Positions 21,744 to 30,108 of a stretch of 33,739 nucleotides of DNA are shown piece by piece. Each line of letters starts with the position of its first letter. The first letter of the stretch is position 1. The notes beneath the pieces are model-generated. The model saw nothing but the letters and a program-made list of their open reading frames with translations. It searched no databases and had not been told where the DNA came from. A program made the translations under genes and the position numbers. This stretch comes from Tetragenococcus muriaticus DSM 15685 (lineage in GTDB: Bacteria; Bacillota; Bacilli; Lactobacillales; Enterococcaceae). The stretch covers positions 1-33,739 of the forward strand of contig NZ_AUIQ01000016.1 in the NCBI RefSeq assembly GCF_000423785.1, given 5' to 3'.

Positions 21744-22391
21744 TCAAATCATGTCTGTTTTTATATTGGCTAAAGTTAGTACGTCTTTAGGCGTTGCCAA
21801 AGAAAAATCAATATCGGTAAAAGCGCTGGATTCTACTGCACCCCATTGAGCTACAGCAAATGAGACGCCACATGATTTCGCGCTTTTCATATCGTACAAT
21901 GAATCTCCTACATATACTGTTTCTTTTTTATCTACCCCTAATTCCTCCAAAGCTTTTTGAATCGGATCTGGATTTGGTTTATGCAAGTCAGTATCAGAAG
22001 CTGTGACCTGTACTTTAAAATATTGCGTTAAACCAAAGGAATCAAACTCATTTTTCATTTCTTCTTGCGTTTTGGAGGTGACTACGCCTAGCTCAATACT
22101 TTGCGCATGTAGGTCTTTTATCACTTTTTCAATACCTGGAAAAAGCGTGGCATATTCTGAGAATAATAAAATATTATTGTTCCATTTAGTTAGAAGAGTC
22201 TCAAGTTCTGTATCATTTTCACTGAATTTTTTGATAGCTTCTCTACCTGGTATGCCTAAAATAAAATGTAAATCTTCAAGAGGGACTTCCAGTTGTTTTT
22301 CTTCTAATAAGGTTTTTTGCAGAGATCTAGTCATCACGTACTGGGTATCAATAATCGTACCATCTACATCAAATAGTATCGTTTTAAACAT
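21744..22391 (-). CDS. HAD-superfamily phosphatase (PGP/PpaX-like)
   Basis: A 215-residue HAD hydrolase: motif I FDVDGTIID (7-15, nucleophile Asp8 and Asp10), helical cap of the phosphoglycolate-phosphatase type, motif II VVTSKT (Thr/Ser near 103), motif III Lys in KPNPDPIQKAL, and motif IV VYVGDSLYDMKSAKSCG. It should hydrolyse a small phosphoester. Its start overlaps the end of the DeoR gene by 8 bases, so the pair is translationally coupled. The regulator-phosphatase pairing suggests a sugar-phosphate substrate; which one is unknown. Confidence 0.9.
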   Translation of the reverse strand: MFKTILFDVDGTIIDTQYVMTRSLQKTLLEEKQLEVPLEDLHFILGIPGREAIKKFSENDTELETLLTKWNNNILLFSEYATLFPGIEKVIKDLHAQSIELGVVTSKTQEEMKNEFDSFGLTQYFKVQVTASDTDLHKPNPDPIQKALEELGVDKKETVYVGDSLYDMKSAKSCGVSFAVAQWGAVESSAFTDIDFSLATPKDVLTLANIKTDMI

Positions 22392-23154
22392 TTTTGCTCT
22401 CCTTTGTATAAAGAATTTTTGTTGGATCTATTTTTTCACTGAGTGCTGTGGGAAGTTTTCTATCTGTTATAAAAAAATCAATGTCATCAAATGAATACAC
22501 GGGGAAATTATGGCTTAGTTCCACTTTAGTATGATCACATATGATGACTAAGAGCTTGCTTTGCTCCTTAATCTTAGTTTTCATTGCGATATCTTCTTCG
22601 TGTGCATAATAGATACCTTTCTCATCAATTCCAGCACAGCTAAGAAAAGCGATATCGATTTGATATTTAGAAAGTTCTAACAAAGGAGAACCGCCAGCTA
22701 CTGAGCGAGTTTCTCCGTCTAAAGCGCCGCCCAACATTGTTGTTTTATAATTTGTATTTCTTAGCAATTGATCTGCTATATCAATTGAATTTGTGACAGA
22801 ATGAAGTTCTTTTTTTGCTGGTAAGAACTGCGGTATTGCTGAAATAGTAGTAGAAACGTCAAAATAGATGAGCTTTTTCTGATTTATTAAAGAGACAGCT
22901 TTTTTAGCTAATTCTTTTTTTATTTGCGTCATATTATTTGTTCGATCTAAGTAACCATCTATCTTATTAAATGAGTTGACTAAGCTGATTCCACCATAGT
23001 TTCTTACAACTAAATTGTTATCAGATAATTTTATTGTATCTCGCCGAGCTGTATCTCTTGAAGAATTTGTAAGTTCAATAATATCTCGCAAACTCAAAGA
23101 TTTTTTCTTTTTTAGTTCTTCCATGATCTTCAATAGTCGTTTTTGTTGATTCAT
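22384..23154 (-). CDS. DeoR-family transcriptional regulator
   Basis: A 256-residue regulator: N-terminal DeoR helix-turn-helix (LKKKKSLSLRDIIELTNSSRDTARRDTIKLSD, about 14-45) and a C-terminal DeoRC sugar-phosphate-sensing domain with YFDVSTTISAIPQFL, HSVTNSIDIADQLL, TTMLGGALDGETRSVAG and IAFLSCAGIDEKGIYYAHEEDIAMK. These are the effector-domain motifs of the family, which usually represses sugar catabolic genes until a phosphorylated intermediate binds. The only gene in its operon is the HAD phosphatase. GGAGAGAAT stands upstream of the ATG. It is divergent from the glyoxalase II-like gene; whether it controls it is not known. Confidence 0.92.
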   Translation of the reverse strand: MNQQKRLLKIMEELKKKKSLSLRDIIELTNSSRDTARRDTIKLSDNNLVVRNYGGISLVNSFNKIDGYLDRTNNMTQIKKELAKKAVSLINQKKLIYFDVSTTISAIPQFLPAKKELHSVTNSIDIADQLLRNTNYKTTMLGGALDGETRSVAGGSPLLELSKYQIDIAFLSCAGIDEKGIYYAHEEDIAMKTKIKEQSKLLVIICDHTKVELSHNFPVYSFDDIDFFITDRKLPTALSEKIDPTKILYTKESKNV

Positions 23155-23319
23155 ATTCTCTCCATTTTAAGTTACTTTAAGTATAATTTTAAAATACACT
23201 ATAATCGCTTAAATGTAAATCTCAAAAATAAAACCTTTCAAGTAGCAGCTATGAGTTAACATATAGTTATATTTACAGTAAAATGAATATAAGAAAAATA
23301 ATAGAAAGTAGGAGATAAG

Positions 23320-24027
23320 ATGACAGTAACAGCTTTAAAGGCTTTATCGGATAATTATATTTGGCTTTATCAAAAGGATAACGATCTTGTAGTTGTAGAC
23401 CCAGGGGAAGCGCAGCCTGTTTTAGATTATTTAGCGCATCATGAGGGAGTTCATTTGTCTGCCATTTTACTGACTCATAATCATGCAGATCATACCGGTG
23501 GCGTCAGAGAAATTGTAGCTGAATATCCGGATACTGCGGTTTATGGTCCTGAGGAATGTCGAACTTATGCTACAAATATAGTGCATGAAGGAGAAACCAT
23601 TGACTTATTAGACAGTAGTTGGGAAATTATGTCAGTTCCTGGGCATACAAATGGACACATTGCTTATTTAGTTGATGATGAGGTGTTTTGTGGCGACGCC
23701 TTATTTATGGCTGGTTGTGGCAGAGTCTTTACTGGAGATTATCAAGCTCAGTTTGAGACCGTCAATAAATTTGGACAGCTCGCTGATGGTACTAAAGTCT
23801 ATGCAGCTCATGAATATTCAGACACCAATTTACGTTTTGCCAAAGAAGTGGATCCGTCAAATTCAACTGTAAAAGAAATACTAAAAAAAGTCCAGCAGCA
23901 AAGAGAAAATAATGAAGTAACTTTGCCTTCGACAATCGAAATAGAAAAAGAAATCAACCCATTTATCCGTGCGAATGATTTTGATGAGTTTGTTCAATTA
24001 AGAAATAAACGTGATGGGTTTAATTGA
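23320..24027 (+). CDS. gloB: Hydroxyacylglutathione hydrolase-like metallo-beta-lactamase (glyoxalase II)
   Basis: A 235-residue protein with all glyoxalase II features: THNHADHTGG (52-61, binuclear metal site), VPGHTNGHIAYLV, FCGDALFMAGCGRVFTGD (metal-bridging Asp) and HEYSDTNLRFA, ending with the C-terminal substrate-binding domain (LPSTIEIEKEINPFIR and RNKRDGFN). The last part is usual in true glyoxalase II and absent from most other MBL hydrolases. It would hydrolyse S-lactoylglutathione or a related thioester to lactate, the second step of methylglyoxal removal. TAGGAGA stands upstream of the ATG. Single gene, closed by a bidirectional terminator; glyoxalase I is not in the window. Confidence 0.9.
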   Translation: MTVTALKALSDNYIWLYQKDNDLVVVDPGEAQPVLDYLAHHEGVHLSAILLTHNHADHTGGVREIVAEYPDTAVYGPEECRTYATNIVHEGETIDLLDSSWEIMSVPGHTNGHIAYLVDDEVFCGDALFMAGCGRVFTGDYQAQFETVNKFGQLADGTKVYAAHEYSDTNLRFAKEVDPSNSTVKEILKKVQQQRENNEVTLPSTIEIEKEINPFIRANDFDEFVQLRNKRDGFN

Positions 24028-24034
24028 TGATATT

Positions 24035-24073
24035 GAAAAAGAGCGAGCCTCTAATTAGGTATCGCTCTTTTTC
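24035..24073. terminator. Bidirectional Rho-independent terminator
   Basis: GAAAAAGAGCGA (24035-24046) pairs perfectly with TCGCTCTTTTTC (24062-24073), shared by the convergent gloB and DJ-1 genes. Confidence 0.93.
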
Positions 24074-24095
24074 ATATTATTTAAACGGAGCCATC

Positions 24096-24689
24096 TTATT
24101 TTTTAGCAAACGGATCGTTATTAGGGTCATCATTCCAAATATATTCAATGTCAGACGCAATTTTTTCTGCTAGATTTTTACCATATTGATCTGCAATAAA
24201 GCCCAATGCCATATCCATTCCTGCAGATACACCTGAAGAAGTATAATATTTATCTGTTGCTATCCATCTAGCTTTTTCTTGCCAAAGGACCGATTCATTC
24301 ACGGATTTGACCCACTCGAAAGCTCTTTTGTTGCTAGTAGCTTTTTTGTCATTTAAAAGCTCTGTTTTTGCTAGTAAAGCAGCCCCTGTACAGATGGTTA
24401 GTACATTCGTTGCTGTTAGACTGATTTGTCTTAATTTTTCGATCCATTCTTGATCATTTACCAAAGTTCTAGTTCCTTTACCTCCAGGGAGAATAATAAT
24501 ATCTCCATTTATCAAATGAGTGATGGGTTGTGTCGTCATTTCTACTCCTTGGCTACTTTTAACAAGCCCACCTTTCATAGAGTAGTAATTCAAATGATAG
24601 TTCTCTTGCAAACGACCGAAAATTTCTATTACGCCAAATAGGTCCAGTGTTTCAAATTCATCAAATACTAAAAAATTTACGTTGATCAT
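24096..24689 (-). CDS. DJ-1/PfpI family protein, isonitrile-hydratase-like
   Basis: A 197-residue DJ-1/PfpI protein, of a branch different from the Hsp31-like one at 18096. The nucleophile is Cys100 in VLTICTGAALLAK, followed by Thr101; Asp16 (FETLDLFGVIEIF) stands where isonitrile hydratase (InhA) has its catalytic Asp, and InhA's Asp-Cys-Thr set is thus matched. Also LPGGKGTR (68-75) and YYTSSGVSAGMDMALGFI, typical of the branch. AAGGAGG precedes the ATG. A decayed near-copy lies 2.2 kb downstream on the same strand (26845-27382). Substrate not proven; members also annotated as ThiJ/AraC-type amidases. Confidence 0.88.
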   Translation of the reverse strand: MINVNFLVFDEFETLDLFGVIEIFGRLQENYHLNYYSMKGGLVKSSQGVEMTTQPITHLINGDIIILPGGKGTRTLVNDQEWIEKLRQISLTATNVLTICTGAALLAKTELLNDKKATSNKRAFEWVKSVNESVLWQEKARWIATDKYYTSSGVSAGMDMALGFIADQYGKNLAEKIASDIEYIWNDDPNNDPFAKK

Positions 24690-24845
24690 CGTTGGCCTCC
24701 TTGTAGCTAGTAGGGTTATTTTATCATAGAATAAAAAAGATCATGCTAATAAAGCTATATGATGATTAAGTATGTTATACTTGAAAATAATTTTAAAAGG
24801 ATCCTTACGAAGTGTTAAATACAAATCAAAATAGGGGGCTTAATT

Positions 24846-25925
24846 ATGAACAAACCTAAGGGACTAAAAAGAGGAGACAGAGTGGCTATTGTAAGCTTAT
24901 CAAGCGGGATCTTAGGGGAATCATTTGCGTCTCATCAATTAGATCTTGGCAAAGAAAGATTGAAATCATTTGGTTTGAAGCCCTTGACAATGCCAAATTC
25001 GTTGAAGGGGATGGAATATTTAAAGAATCATCCTGAAGCCCGTGCTCAGGATTTAAAGGAGGCTTTTGCAGACGATTCAATTGCTGGAATTTTTTGTGCC
25101 ATCGGAGGAGACGATACCTACCGTTTGCTTCCTTATTTGATGGAAGATGAAGAGTTTATACAAAATGTGAAAAACAACTCCAAAATTTTTTCCGGTTTTT
25201 CTGACACGACGGTAAATCATTTGATGTTTTACCGTTTAGGAATGGAATCTTTTTATGGGTTAAATATTTTAAGCGATCTAGCTGAATTAGAAAATGACAT
25301 GCTGCCTTATACAAAAGAAACTTTTTTAAGTTATTTTGCAGGAAAGGAGCTAACGGCTGCTCCAGCAACACAATGGTGGTATGAAGAACGGCAAGATTTT
25401 TCAGTAGAATCTGCCGGGACAAAAAGGACAAAACATGATGAAACTCATGGCTCTGAACTTTTACAAGGGGGAGAAAGTGTGTCTGGACAACTTCTTGGTG
25501 GATGTTTAGAAAGTCTATATGAATGTTTAGTTGGAGAACGTTATGCAGATCAAAATGACATTGTTCAAAAATATAATATTTTTCCAACATTAGAAGAATG
25601 GAAAGGAAAAATTATGTTTTTAGAAACAAGTGAAGAAAAAGCTTCGCCTGAAAAGTTAAGAGAAATGCTGACGGTATTTAAAGACAAAGGAATTTTTTCA
25701 GTGATTCAAGGGTTAATTGTAGGAAAACCCCAAAATGAAGCTTACTACGATGAATATAAAAAAGTTTATAAAGAAGTTATTGCAGACGACACCCTTCCTA
25801 TTTTATACAATCTACCTTTTGGCCATGCTTTTCCTCGAACTTTGTTACCTTATGGATTGAAAACAACGATAGATACAGACAAGAAAACTTTAGTGTTTGA
25901 CGAACCTTATTTTGTTTCAGGATAG
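24846..25925 (+). CDS. Peptidase S66 family LD-carboxypeptidase/MccF-like protein
   Basis: A 359-residue serine peptidase of family S66. The catalytic triad is readable: Ser119 (GFSDTT), Glu260 (KIMFLET) and His328 (FGHAFPRTLLPYG); the 68-residue Glu-His distance matches LdcA and MccF. GIFCAIGGDDTYRLLPYL (81-98) forms the oxyanion loop. The family trims muropeptides between L- and D-residues (LdcA) or inactivates microcin C-type peptidyl-nucleotides (MccF); the long insert (about 165-210) and the GGDD motif favour the MccF-like branch. A GGGGG-like site precedes the ATG at 24846. Single gene, with terminator downstream. Confidence 0.9.
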   Translation: MNKPKGLKRGDRVAIVSLSSGILGESFASHQLDLGKERLKSFGLKPLTMPNSLKGMEYLKNHPEARAQDLKEAFADDSIAGIFCAIGGDDTYRLLPYLMEDEEFIQNVKNNSKIFSGFSDTTVNHLMFYRLGMESFYGLNILSDLAELENDMLPYTKETFLSYFAGKELTAAPATQWWYEERQDFSVESAGTKRTKHDETHGSELLQGGESVSGQLLGGCLESLYECLVGERYADQNDIVQKYNIFPTLEEWKGKIMFLETSEEKASPEKLREMLTVFKDKGIFSVIQGLIVGKPQNEAYYDEYKKVYKEVIADDTLPILYNLPFGHAFPRTLLPYGLKTTIDTDKKTLVFDEPYFVSG

Positions 25926-25943
25926 CTATGCTTCATCTTAGAT

Positions 25944-26007
25944 AAAAAACACCCCATTTCGCAGAGCGTTGAGGACTCAACAAATCAAGAAATGGGGGGG
26001 CGTTTTA
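25944..26007. terminator. Bidirectional terminator with inner hairpin
   Basis: AAAACaCCCCATTTC pairs with GAAATGGGGGGGCGTTTT (one extra G), and an inner GTTGA/TCAAC hairpin sits in the loop. It separates the S66 gene from the convergent cyclase gene. Confidence 0.82.
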
Positions 26008-26011
26008 ATAG

Positions 26012-26755
26012 TTAATTTTTAGGCACAATCGCAAATACTTCAGCTGGGAAACCAGGAGCGGCTAAGATGCGTGGCATCGCTGTAACGATGATACTGCCAA
26101 CAGCTGGTACTTTATCCAAATTGGCTAGCAGCTCGTTTTGATATTTATCTTCTTTTAGCCAGTATTGTTGAGCCGGCAAAAAGTTGGCTTCTGCGGCATC
26201 CGGACCACTGTCAGTGTTTAGTGTTTCATGGCCAATAGCTGCTACCTTTCGTGTACGGCTCAAATATTCTAAGGCTGGAATGGACCAGCCTGGCGTTTGC
26301 TCAACACCATCGTCATCTTTATTTAAAAATTTTTCTTCATTATCAAAGTTTTTATACCATCCACTTGAAAAAGCCACAAAGCTTCCTTCAGGAATTTCTC
26401 CATACGATGCTTCAAAATCTTTTAAATCATCGACGGTTACTGCATATCCAGGATTTTCTTTGACTTTATCTTCTAAATGAAGAACATACAAAGGTAGAAT
26501 GCGTTCTTTTTGTGGAATATCTAATATATCTCTTTTTCCTTCAGCAAAATGACTAGGCGCGTCGATATGAGTACCGTGAGAGTTTCCGATGCTATACTCC
26601 ACTGAATAAGAGCCTGTTTCTTTAAGCGTTGAAATCGTAGTTTCTGATAGAGGATTAAACGTATGATACACTGGGATATCTTTTGTGACAACATGTGTTA
26701 AATTGATCCATTCGTAATCTTTCAATTTCGCAAGTAACTCGTGTAATTCGTACAT
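26012..26755 (-). CDS. Cyclase-family hydrolase (kynurenine-formamidase-like)
   Basis: A 247-residue member of the cyclase family (PF04199). The metal-binding signature H-G-T-H-x-D-x-P-x-H appears as SHGTHIDAPSHF, with LTHVVTKDIPVYH upstream and the conserved SGW (FSSGWYKNF) and GHETLNTDSGPDA segments. Relatives hydrolyse formyl-kynurenine or other amides and lactones using zinc or manganese. The start is set at 26755 (MYELHELLAK) because GGAG stands 7 bases upstream; the frame is open further but lacks a site. Found between two copies of the DJ-1/isonitrile-hydratase-like gene, on the same strand. Substrate unknown. Confidence 0.87.
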   Translation of the reverse strand: MYELHELLAKLKDYEWINLTHVVTKDIPVYHTFNPLSETTISTLKETGSYSVEYSIGNSHGTHIDAPSHFAEGKRDILDIPQKERILPLYVLHLEDKVKENPGYAVTVDDLKDFEASYGEIPEGSFVAFSSGWYKNFDNEEKFLNKDDDGVEQTPGWSIPALEYLSRTRKVAAIGHETLNTDSGPDAAEANFLPAQQYWLKEDKYQNELLANLDKVPAVGSIIVTAMPRILAAPGFPAEVFAIVPKN

Positions 26756-26844
26756 CTTACCACTCCTTCTATGTTTTATTAATTTTACTCTACCAATGAA
26801 ATTCAACTTTTGCATTAAATACGCTTATGTTTGTAAAATTACAT

Positions 26845-27382
26845 CTAAGAAATAAATAAGTCATTGTTAGGATCATCGTTCCAAACATACTCAATGTCAA
26901 AGGCAATTTTTTCTGCCGTTTTTCTTCCATGCTGGTCTGCAACAAAGCCTAAAGCTATATCTATTCCTGCAGACACCCCTGAGGAAGTATAATACTTACC
27001 TGAAACCACCCATCTAGCTTTTTCTTGCCAAAAAACGGATTTGTTAACAGATTTCACCCAATCGAACGCTCTTTTATTGCTGGTTGCTTTTTTATCATTT
27101 AAAAGTTCTATTTTCGCTAGCAAGGCATCCCCTGTACAGATTGTTAGAACATTAGGAGCTGATAAGCTAAGATGTTTTAATTTTTTTATCCATTCTGAGT
27201 CCTTAACCAGCTTCCTAGTTCCTTTACCACCAGGAATAATCAGGATACCTTCATTTGCTAAATGAGCTATTGGTTGGGTCATCGTTTCTGCATTTTGACT
27301 ACTTTTAACGAGTCCGCCTTTCATAGAGTAGTAATTTTAGGTATAGATGTTGGGCAAACGACAAAAAATTTACGTTGATCAT
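26845..27382 (-). pseudogene. Frameshifted second copy of the isonitrile-hydratase-like DJ-1 gene
   Basis: From the former ATG at 27382 (with GGAGGAC upstream, as in the intact copy) the frame gives MINVNFL, then loses the register. The sequence resumes in another frame as MKGGLVKSSQNAETMTQPIA from 27324, matching the intact protein from residue 38 to near its end, including the nucleophile (LTICTGDALLAK). Intact copy: 111 bases between these two points; here 58. The net loss of 53 bases removes the Asp16 region and shifts the frame. A protein could start at 27324 but would lack the first strand and helix. Close similarity over about 480 bases shows a duplication. Confidence 0.88.
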
Positions 27383-28003
27383 TGTTGTCCTCCTTTTATG
27401 ACGCTTTTTACCATTTGTCTTGAAAAGAATAGAAAATTATTTTTCCTCCCAGACCTTTCGTGATAACTATCATACGCATATAGCATTAGAATTGTCAAAA
27501 TGTTATATCTTTTAATTCTTTTTAACTGCTATTCATTATAACTGTCATTTTACTTTACTTTTTTTAAAATTGAAGAATGATTTTCAATTTCTTTATTCAA
27601 TTTTTTATGATTGAATAAAGAAATCAACTTTTATTGTTCAATAACGTAGACTAAATGAACATAATTTCGTTTGTTGTATATTTAATAGCTAAAACGAAGG
27701 ACTTTTTCTCTTTTTATTGGCATATTGAATAGTAAAAAGATAAAGTTTTATTCAATATTTGAATAATGAATAGTGGAATAAGAAAACGTTATTCATTATT
27801 AGCCTGTGGGGATTTAACATCCCTTTGCAATGAACTTAAAAAAAGTGGTCAAATAATAATGAAAAAATCTTCATTAAATTTTTGTCCTATTTTTAAGACA
27901 AGCTTTTAAAAATGTCTGATAATAAATAAAGTGGGAAAATAGTACCCTTCTGTTACAATAAAAATAAACATATCATTTATAATAGAGACAAGAGGTGGAA
28001 AAA
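27383..28003. other. 620-base non-coding region with dyads upstream of the two-component operon
   Basis: No credible gene. It holds three perfect inverted repeats: ATTTCTTTATTCAAT (27587-27601) with ATTGAATAAAGAAAT (27610-27624), 15 bp with an 8-base loop; ATATTGAATA (27722-27731) with TATTCAATAT (27749-27758); and AATAATGAATA (27762-27772) with TATTCATTATT (27790-27800). Another TATTCATTAT stands at 27530. The first has no T run, so it is not a plain terminator. A TATAAT at 27979-27984 lies 20 bases before the response regulator, with TTACAA 19 bases upstream as the best -35; TTTTAAG at 27891 and TTTTAAA at 27904 could be a regulator site. Confidence 0.6.
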
Positions 28004-28702
28004 ATGAGTCCATTAAATCTGTTATTAGTCGAAGATGAAGAAAGTTTAGCTAGCTTCATCCAAAGTGAATTGCAGTTTGAAGGATACAAAACGAGATGGG
28101 AAATTGACGGACAGGCAGCTTTAGAAACTTTTTTTGAGCATAAAGAAGCATTCGATTTGATTTTGCTAGACTGGATGTTACCAGAATTAGATGGGATCAC
28201 CGTAGCGCGTCGTATTCGTAAAGTCAGTAACATCCCGATTATTATGATGACGGCTCGTACGCAAACAACGGATATCGTGGTTGGATTAGATACTGGATTA
28301 GATGATTATATCACCAAACCATTTGAGATCGAGGAACTTTTTGCGCGTATTCGTGTGATTGAGCGACGCTTACAAGAACAAAATGAAGTAAGTAACTTAT
28401 TGCATTATAAAGAAATGACGATGGACGTAGCGAAACATCAAGTAAAGATTAAAGATCAATTGATCGAGCTAACACCAAAAGAATTTGGAATCTTGTATCA
28501 ATTAATGAAAGAACCCGAAGTTGTAAAAAAACGTGATGATCTATTGAATGAAGTTTGGGGATATGATTACTTTGGCCAAACAAACGTTGTGGATGTTTAC
28601 ATCCGTACGCTGCGTAATAAATTAAAAGAAGTTGACTTAGACTCTTTTGTTCAAACTATTCGTGGTGTGGGTTATGTATTGAGGGATCCTTATGAAAGCT
28701 AA
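28004..28702 (+). CDS. OmpR/PhoB-family response regulator
   Basis: A 232-residue two-domain regulator. The receiver (1-120) has acidic residues Glu10-Asp11-Glu12, phosphorylation site Asp56 (LILLDWMLPELDG), the switch Thr in IIMMTART and the Lys in YITKPFE. The C-terminal winged helix (about 130-230) contains ELTPKEFGILYQLM, VWGYDYFGQTNVVDVYIRTLRNKL and IRGVGYVLRDP. The ATG at 28004 is chosen, with AGAGGTGG 5 bases upstream; a GTG at 27995 overlaps that site. Its last 11 bases overlap the kinase gene. It probably controls its own operon and the PepSY gene; targets are otherwise unknown. Confidence 0.95.
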   Translation: MSPLNLLLVEDEESLASFIQSELQFEGYKTRWEIDGQAALETFFEHKEAFDLILLDWMLPELDGITVARRIRKVSNIPIIMMTARTQTTDIVVGLDTGLDDYITKPFEIEELFARIRVIERRLQEQNEVSNLLHYKEMTMDVAKHQVKIKDQLIELTPKEFGILYQLMKEPEVVKKRDDLLNEVWGYDYFGQTNVVDVYIRTLRNKLKEVDLDSFVQTIRGVGYVLRDPYES

Positions 28703-30014
28703 ACAAACAGCTAAGCGACAATTAACCGTTCGATTTATGAGTTTATTTGCGTTTATATTATTTTTAATGAATTTGATTTTTGTTGGTGTATCCATTGCCT
28801 TTGTTTATGATTATATTTCTGACCGAAGTGAACATATCTTTGAAACGATCGAAAACAGGGAACTATCAGAACAAAACTGGTCTGATTTAGTGGATAGCTA
28901 TGTGATACAAGGTGAAGAAGAGGCACTACAAGTGCGCTTACCTCATGGCCAAATCTATCATTCTGAAGATGCAGCAGAGACATTTGCAAATGTCTCTGAA
29001 GGAAGAAATTTACCCTTTTTGGAGCACTTGGTATTTGTTGGGGATGATCGTTATTATTACGAGGAAAGAGAAATAGACAATACGGAAGTAGCTTTAATTA
29101 TTGATAGCGAAGCCATTACTGATATTGTAATCAGTTTATTAACCACGAACCTTTTGCTGAATGTGATTGGTTTAATAGTGGGAGCTGTATTAATTTATTG
29201 GATGGTAGGTCGCTGGAGCCTAAAATTAAGTAAAATGTCTCTTGAATTGAATCAATTAGATAAAACACAAGATTCTTTAACCGTTCCAGAAGTTCCTAAA
29301 GAAATTTATCAGGTAGCTACTGCCTTGAATACATTATTAGAAAAACAACGTCAGGCGATTAAGCGAGAAAAACAATTTGTCAGCGATGCTTCTCACGAGT
29401 TAAAAACACCGATTGCAGCGATTCGTGGACATGTTCATTTGATCCAACGAAGGAGTGAAAAGCATCCAGAAGTCGTTCCGCAATCCTTAGCCTTTATAGA
29501 TAAAGAGTCAAAAAGGATCGAACTGTTAAGTGAACAATTACTAACCCTTGGGCGAGCTGAAAATGAAGCTAACTTAGAAGAGATTGATTTTTCTGCACTT
29601 GTGACTCAAGAAATCGAAGAGCTACAAATGACTACTGATCGAAAAATCGTTTTGAAGGTAGAACCAGGAATCTTTTTTAAGGCGGCAAAATCAGACTTAC
29701 AACAAGTGGTCCAAAACTTATTAGAAAATGCTTTGAAATATGCGCCAACAGGTGAAATTGAAGTTTCGCTTCAAAAAAATGAAGAGATCCAACTGCAAGT
29801 TGCTGATCAAGGGGACGGTATTGCTGATGAAGAAAAAGAAAAAATTTTTGAACGTCTTTATCGAGTTGATCCATCTCGTTCTAGCGATATTAATGGCTCA
29901 GGAATTGGATTGTCTATTGTGAAGACTCTTGTTACAAAATATGAAGGAAAAATTCAAGTGAAAGATAACACCCCTAAAGGAACCATATTTGCAATTACTT
30001 TTCCTAAAAAATGA
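28692..30014 (+). CDS. Sensor histidine kinase (HisKA type)
   Basis: A 440-residue membrane kinase. TM1 (about 15-38) and TM2 (about 146-172) enclose an extracellular domain of about 105 residues, which is acidic. HAMP-like linker (about 173-220), then H-box SDASHELKTPIAAIRGH with His235, N-box QNLLENALKYAP, G1 VADQGDGIADEE, F-box IFERLYRVDPSRS and G2 GSGIGLSI. The sensing domain is too large for BceS-type intramembrane kinases, so it is not the obvious partner of the BceAB-type transporter downstream. Translationally coupled to the response regulator (11-base overlap) and followed after 94 bases by the PepSY protein gene. Confidence 0.95.
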   Translation: MKAKQTAKRQLTVRFMSLFAFILFLMNLIFVGVSIAFVYDYISDRSEHIFETIENRELSEQNWSDLVDSYVIQGEEEALQVRLPHGQIYHSEDAAETFANVSEGRNLPFLEHLVFVGDDRYYYEEREIDNTEVALIIDSEAITDIVISLLTTNLLLNVIGLIVGAVLIYWMVGRWSLKLSKMSLELNQLDKTQDSLTVPEVPKEIYQVATALNTLLEKQRQAIKREKQFVSDASHELKTPIAAIRGHVHLIQRRSEKHPEVVPQSLAFIDKESKRIELLSEQLLTLGRAENEANLEEIDFSALVTQEIEELQMTTDRKIVLKVEPGIFFKAAKSDLQQVVQNLLENALKYAPTGEIEVSLQKNEEIQLQVADQGDGIADEEKEKIFERLYRVDPSRSSDINGSGIGLSIVKTLVTKYEGKIQVKDNTPKGTIFAITFPKK

Positions 30015-30108
30015 AGAAATTTTCATCTGATTTATTCTGTATTTTGATTTTCTTACAGTACATTCTTGCTAATATAAAGATAACAAAAGAGGAAAGAAGG
30101 AATGCAAA

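Noticed and set aside
27587-27624. Rho-independent terminator for the broken DJ-1 copy
   Set aside because: The hairpin is AT-rich, has no T run on either side in the right place, and the gene on the - strand runs away from it.
27891-27910. CiaR-type TTTAAG direct repeat upstream of the response regulator
   Set aside because: The two half-sites are spaced by 13 bases and the second is TTTTAAA, which does not fit the known TTTAAG-N5-TTTAAG pattern.
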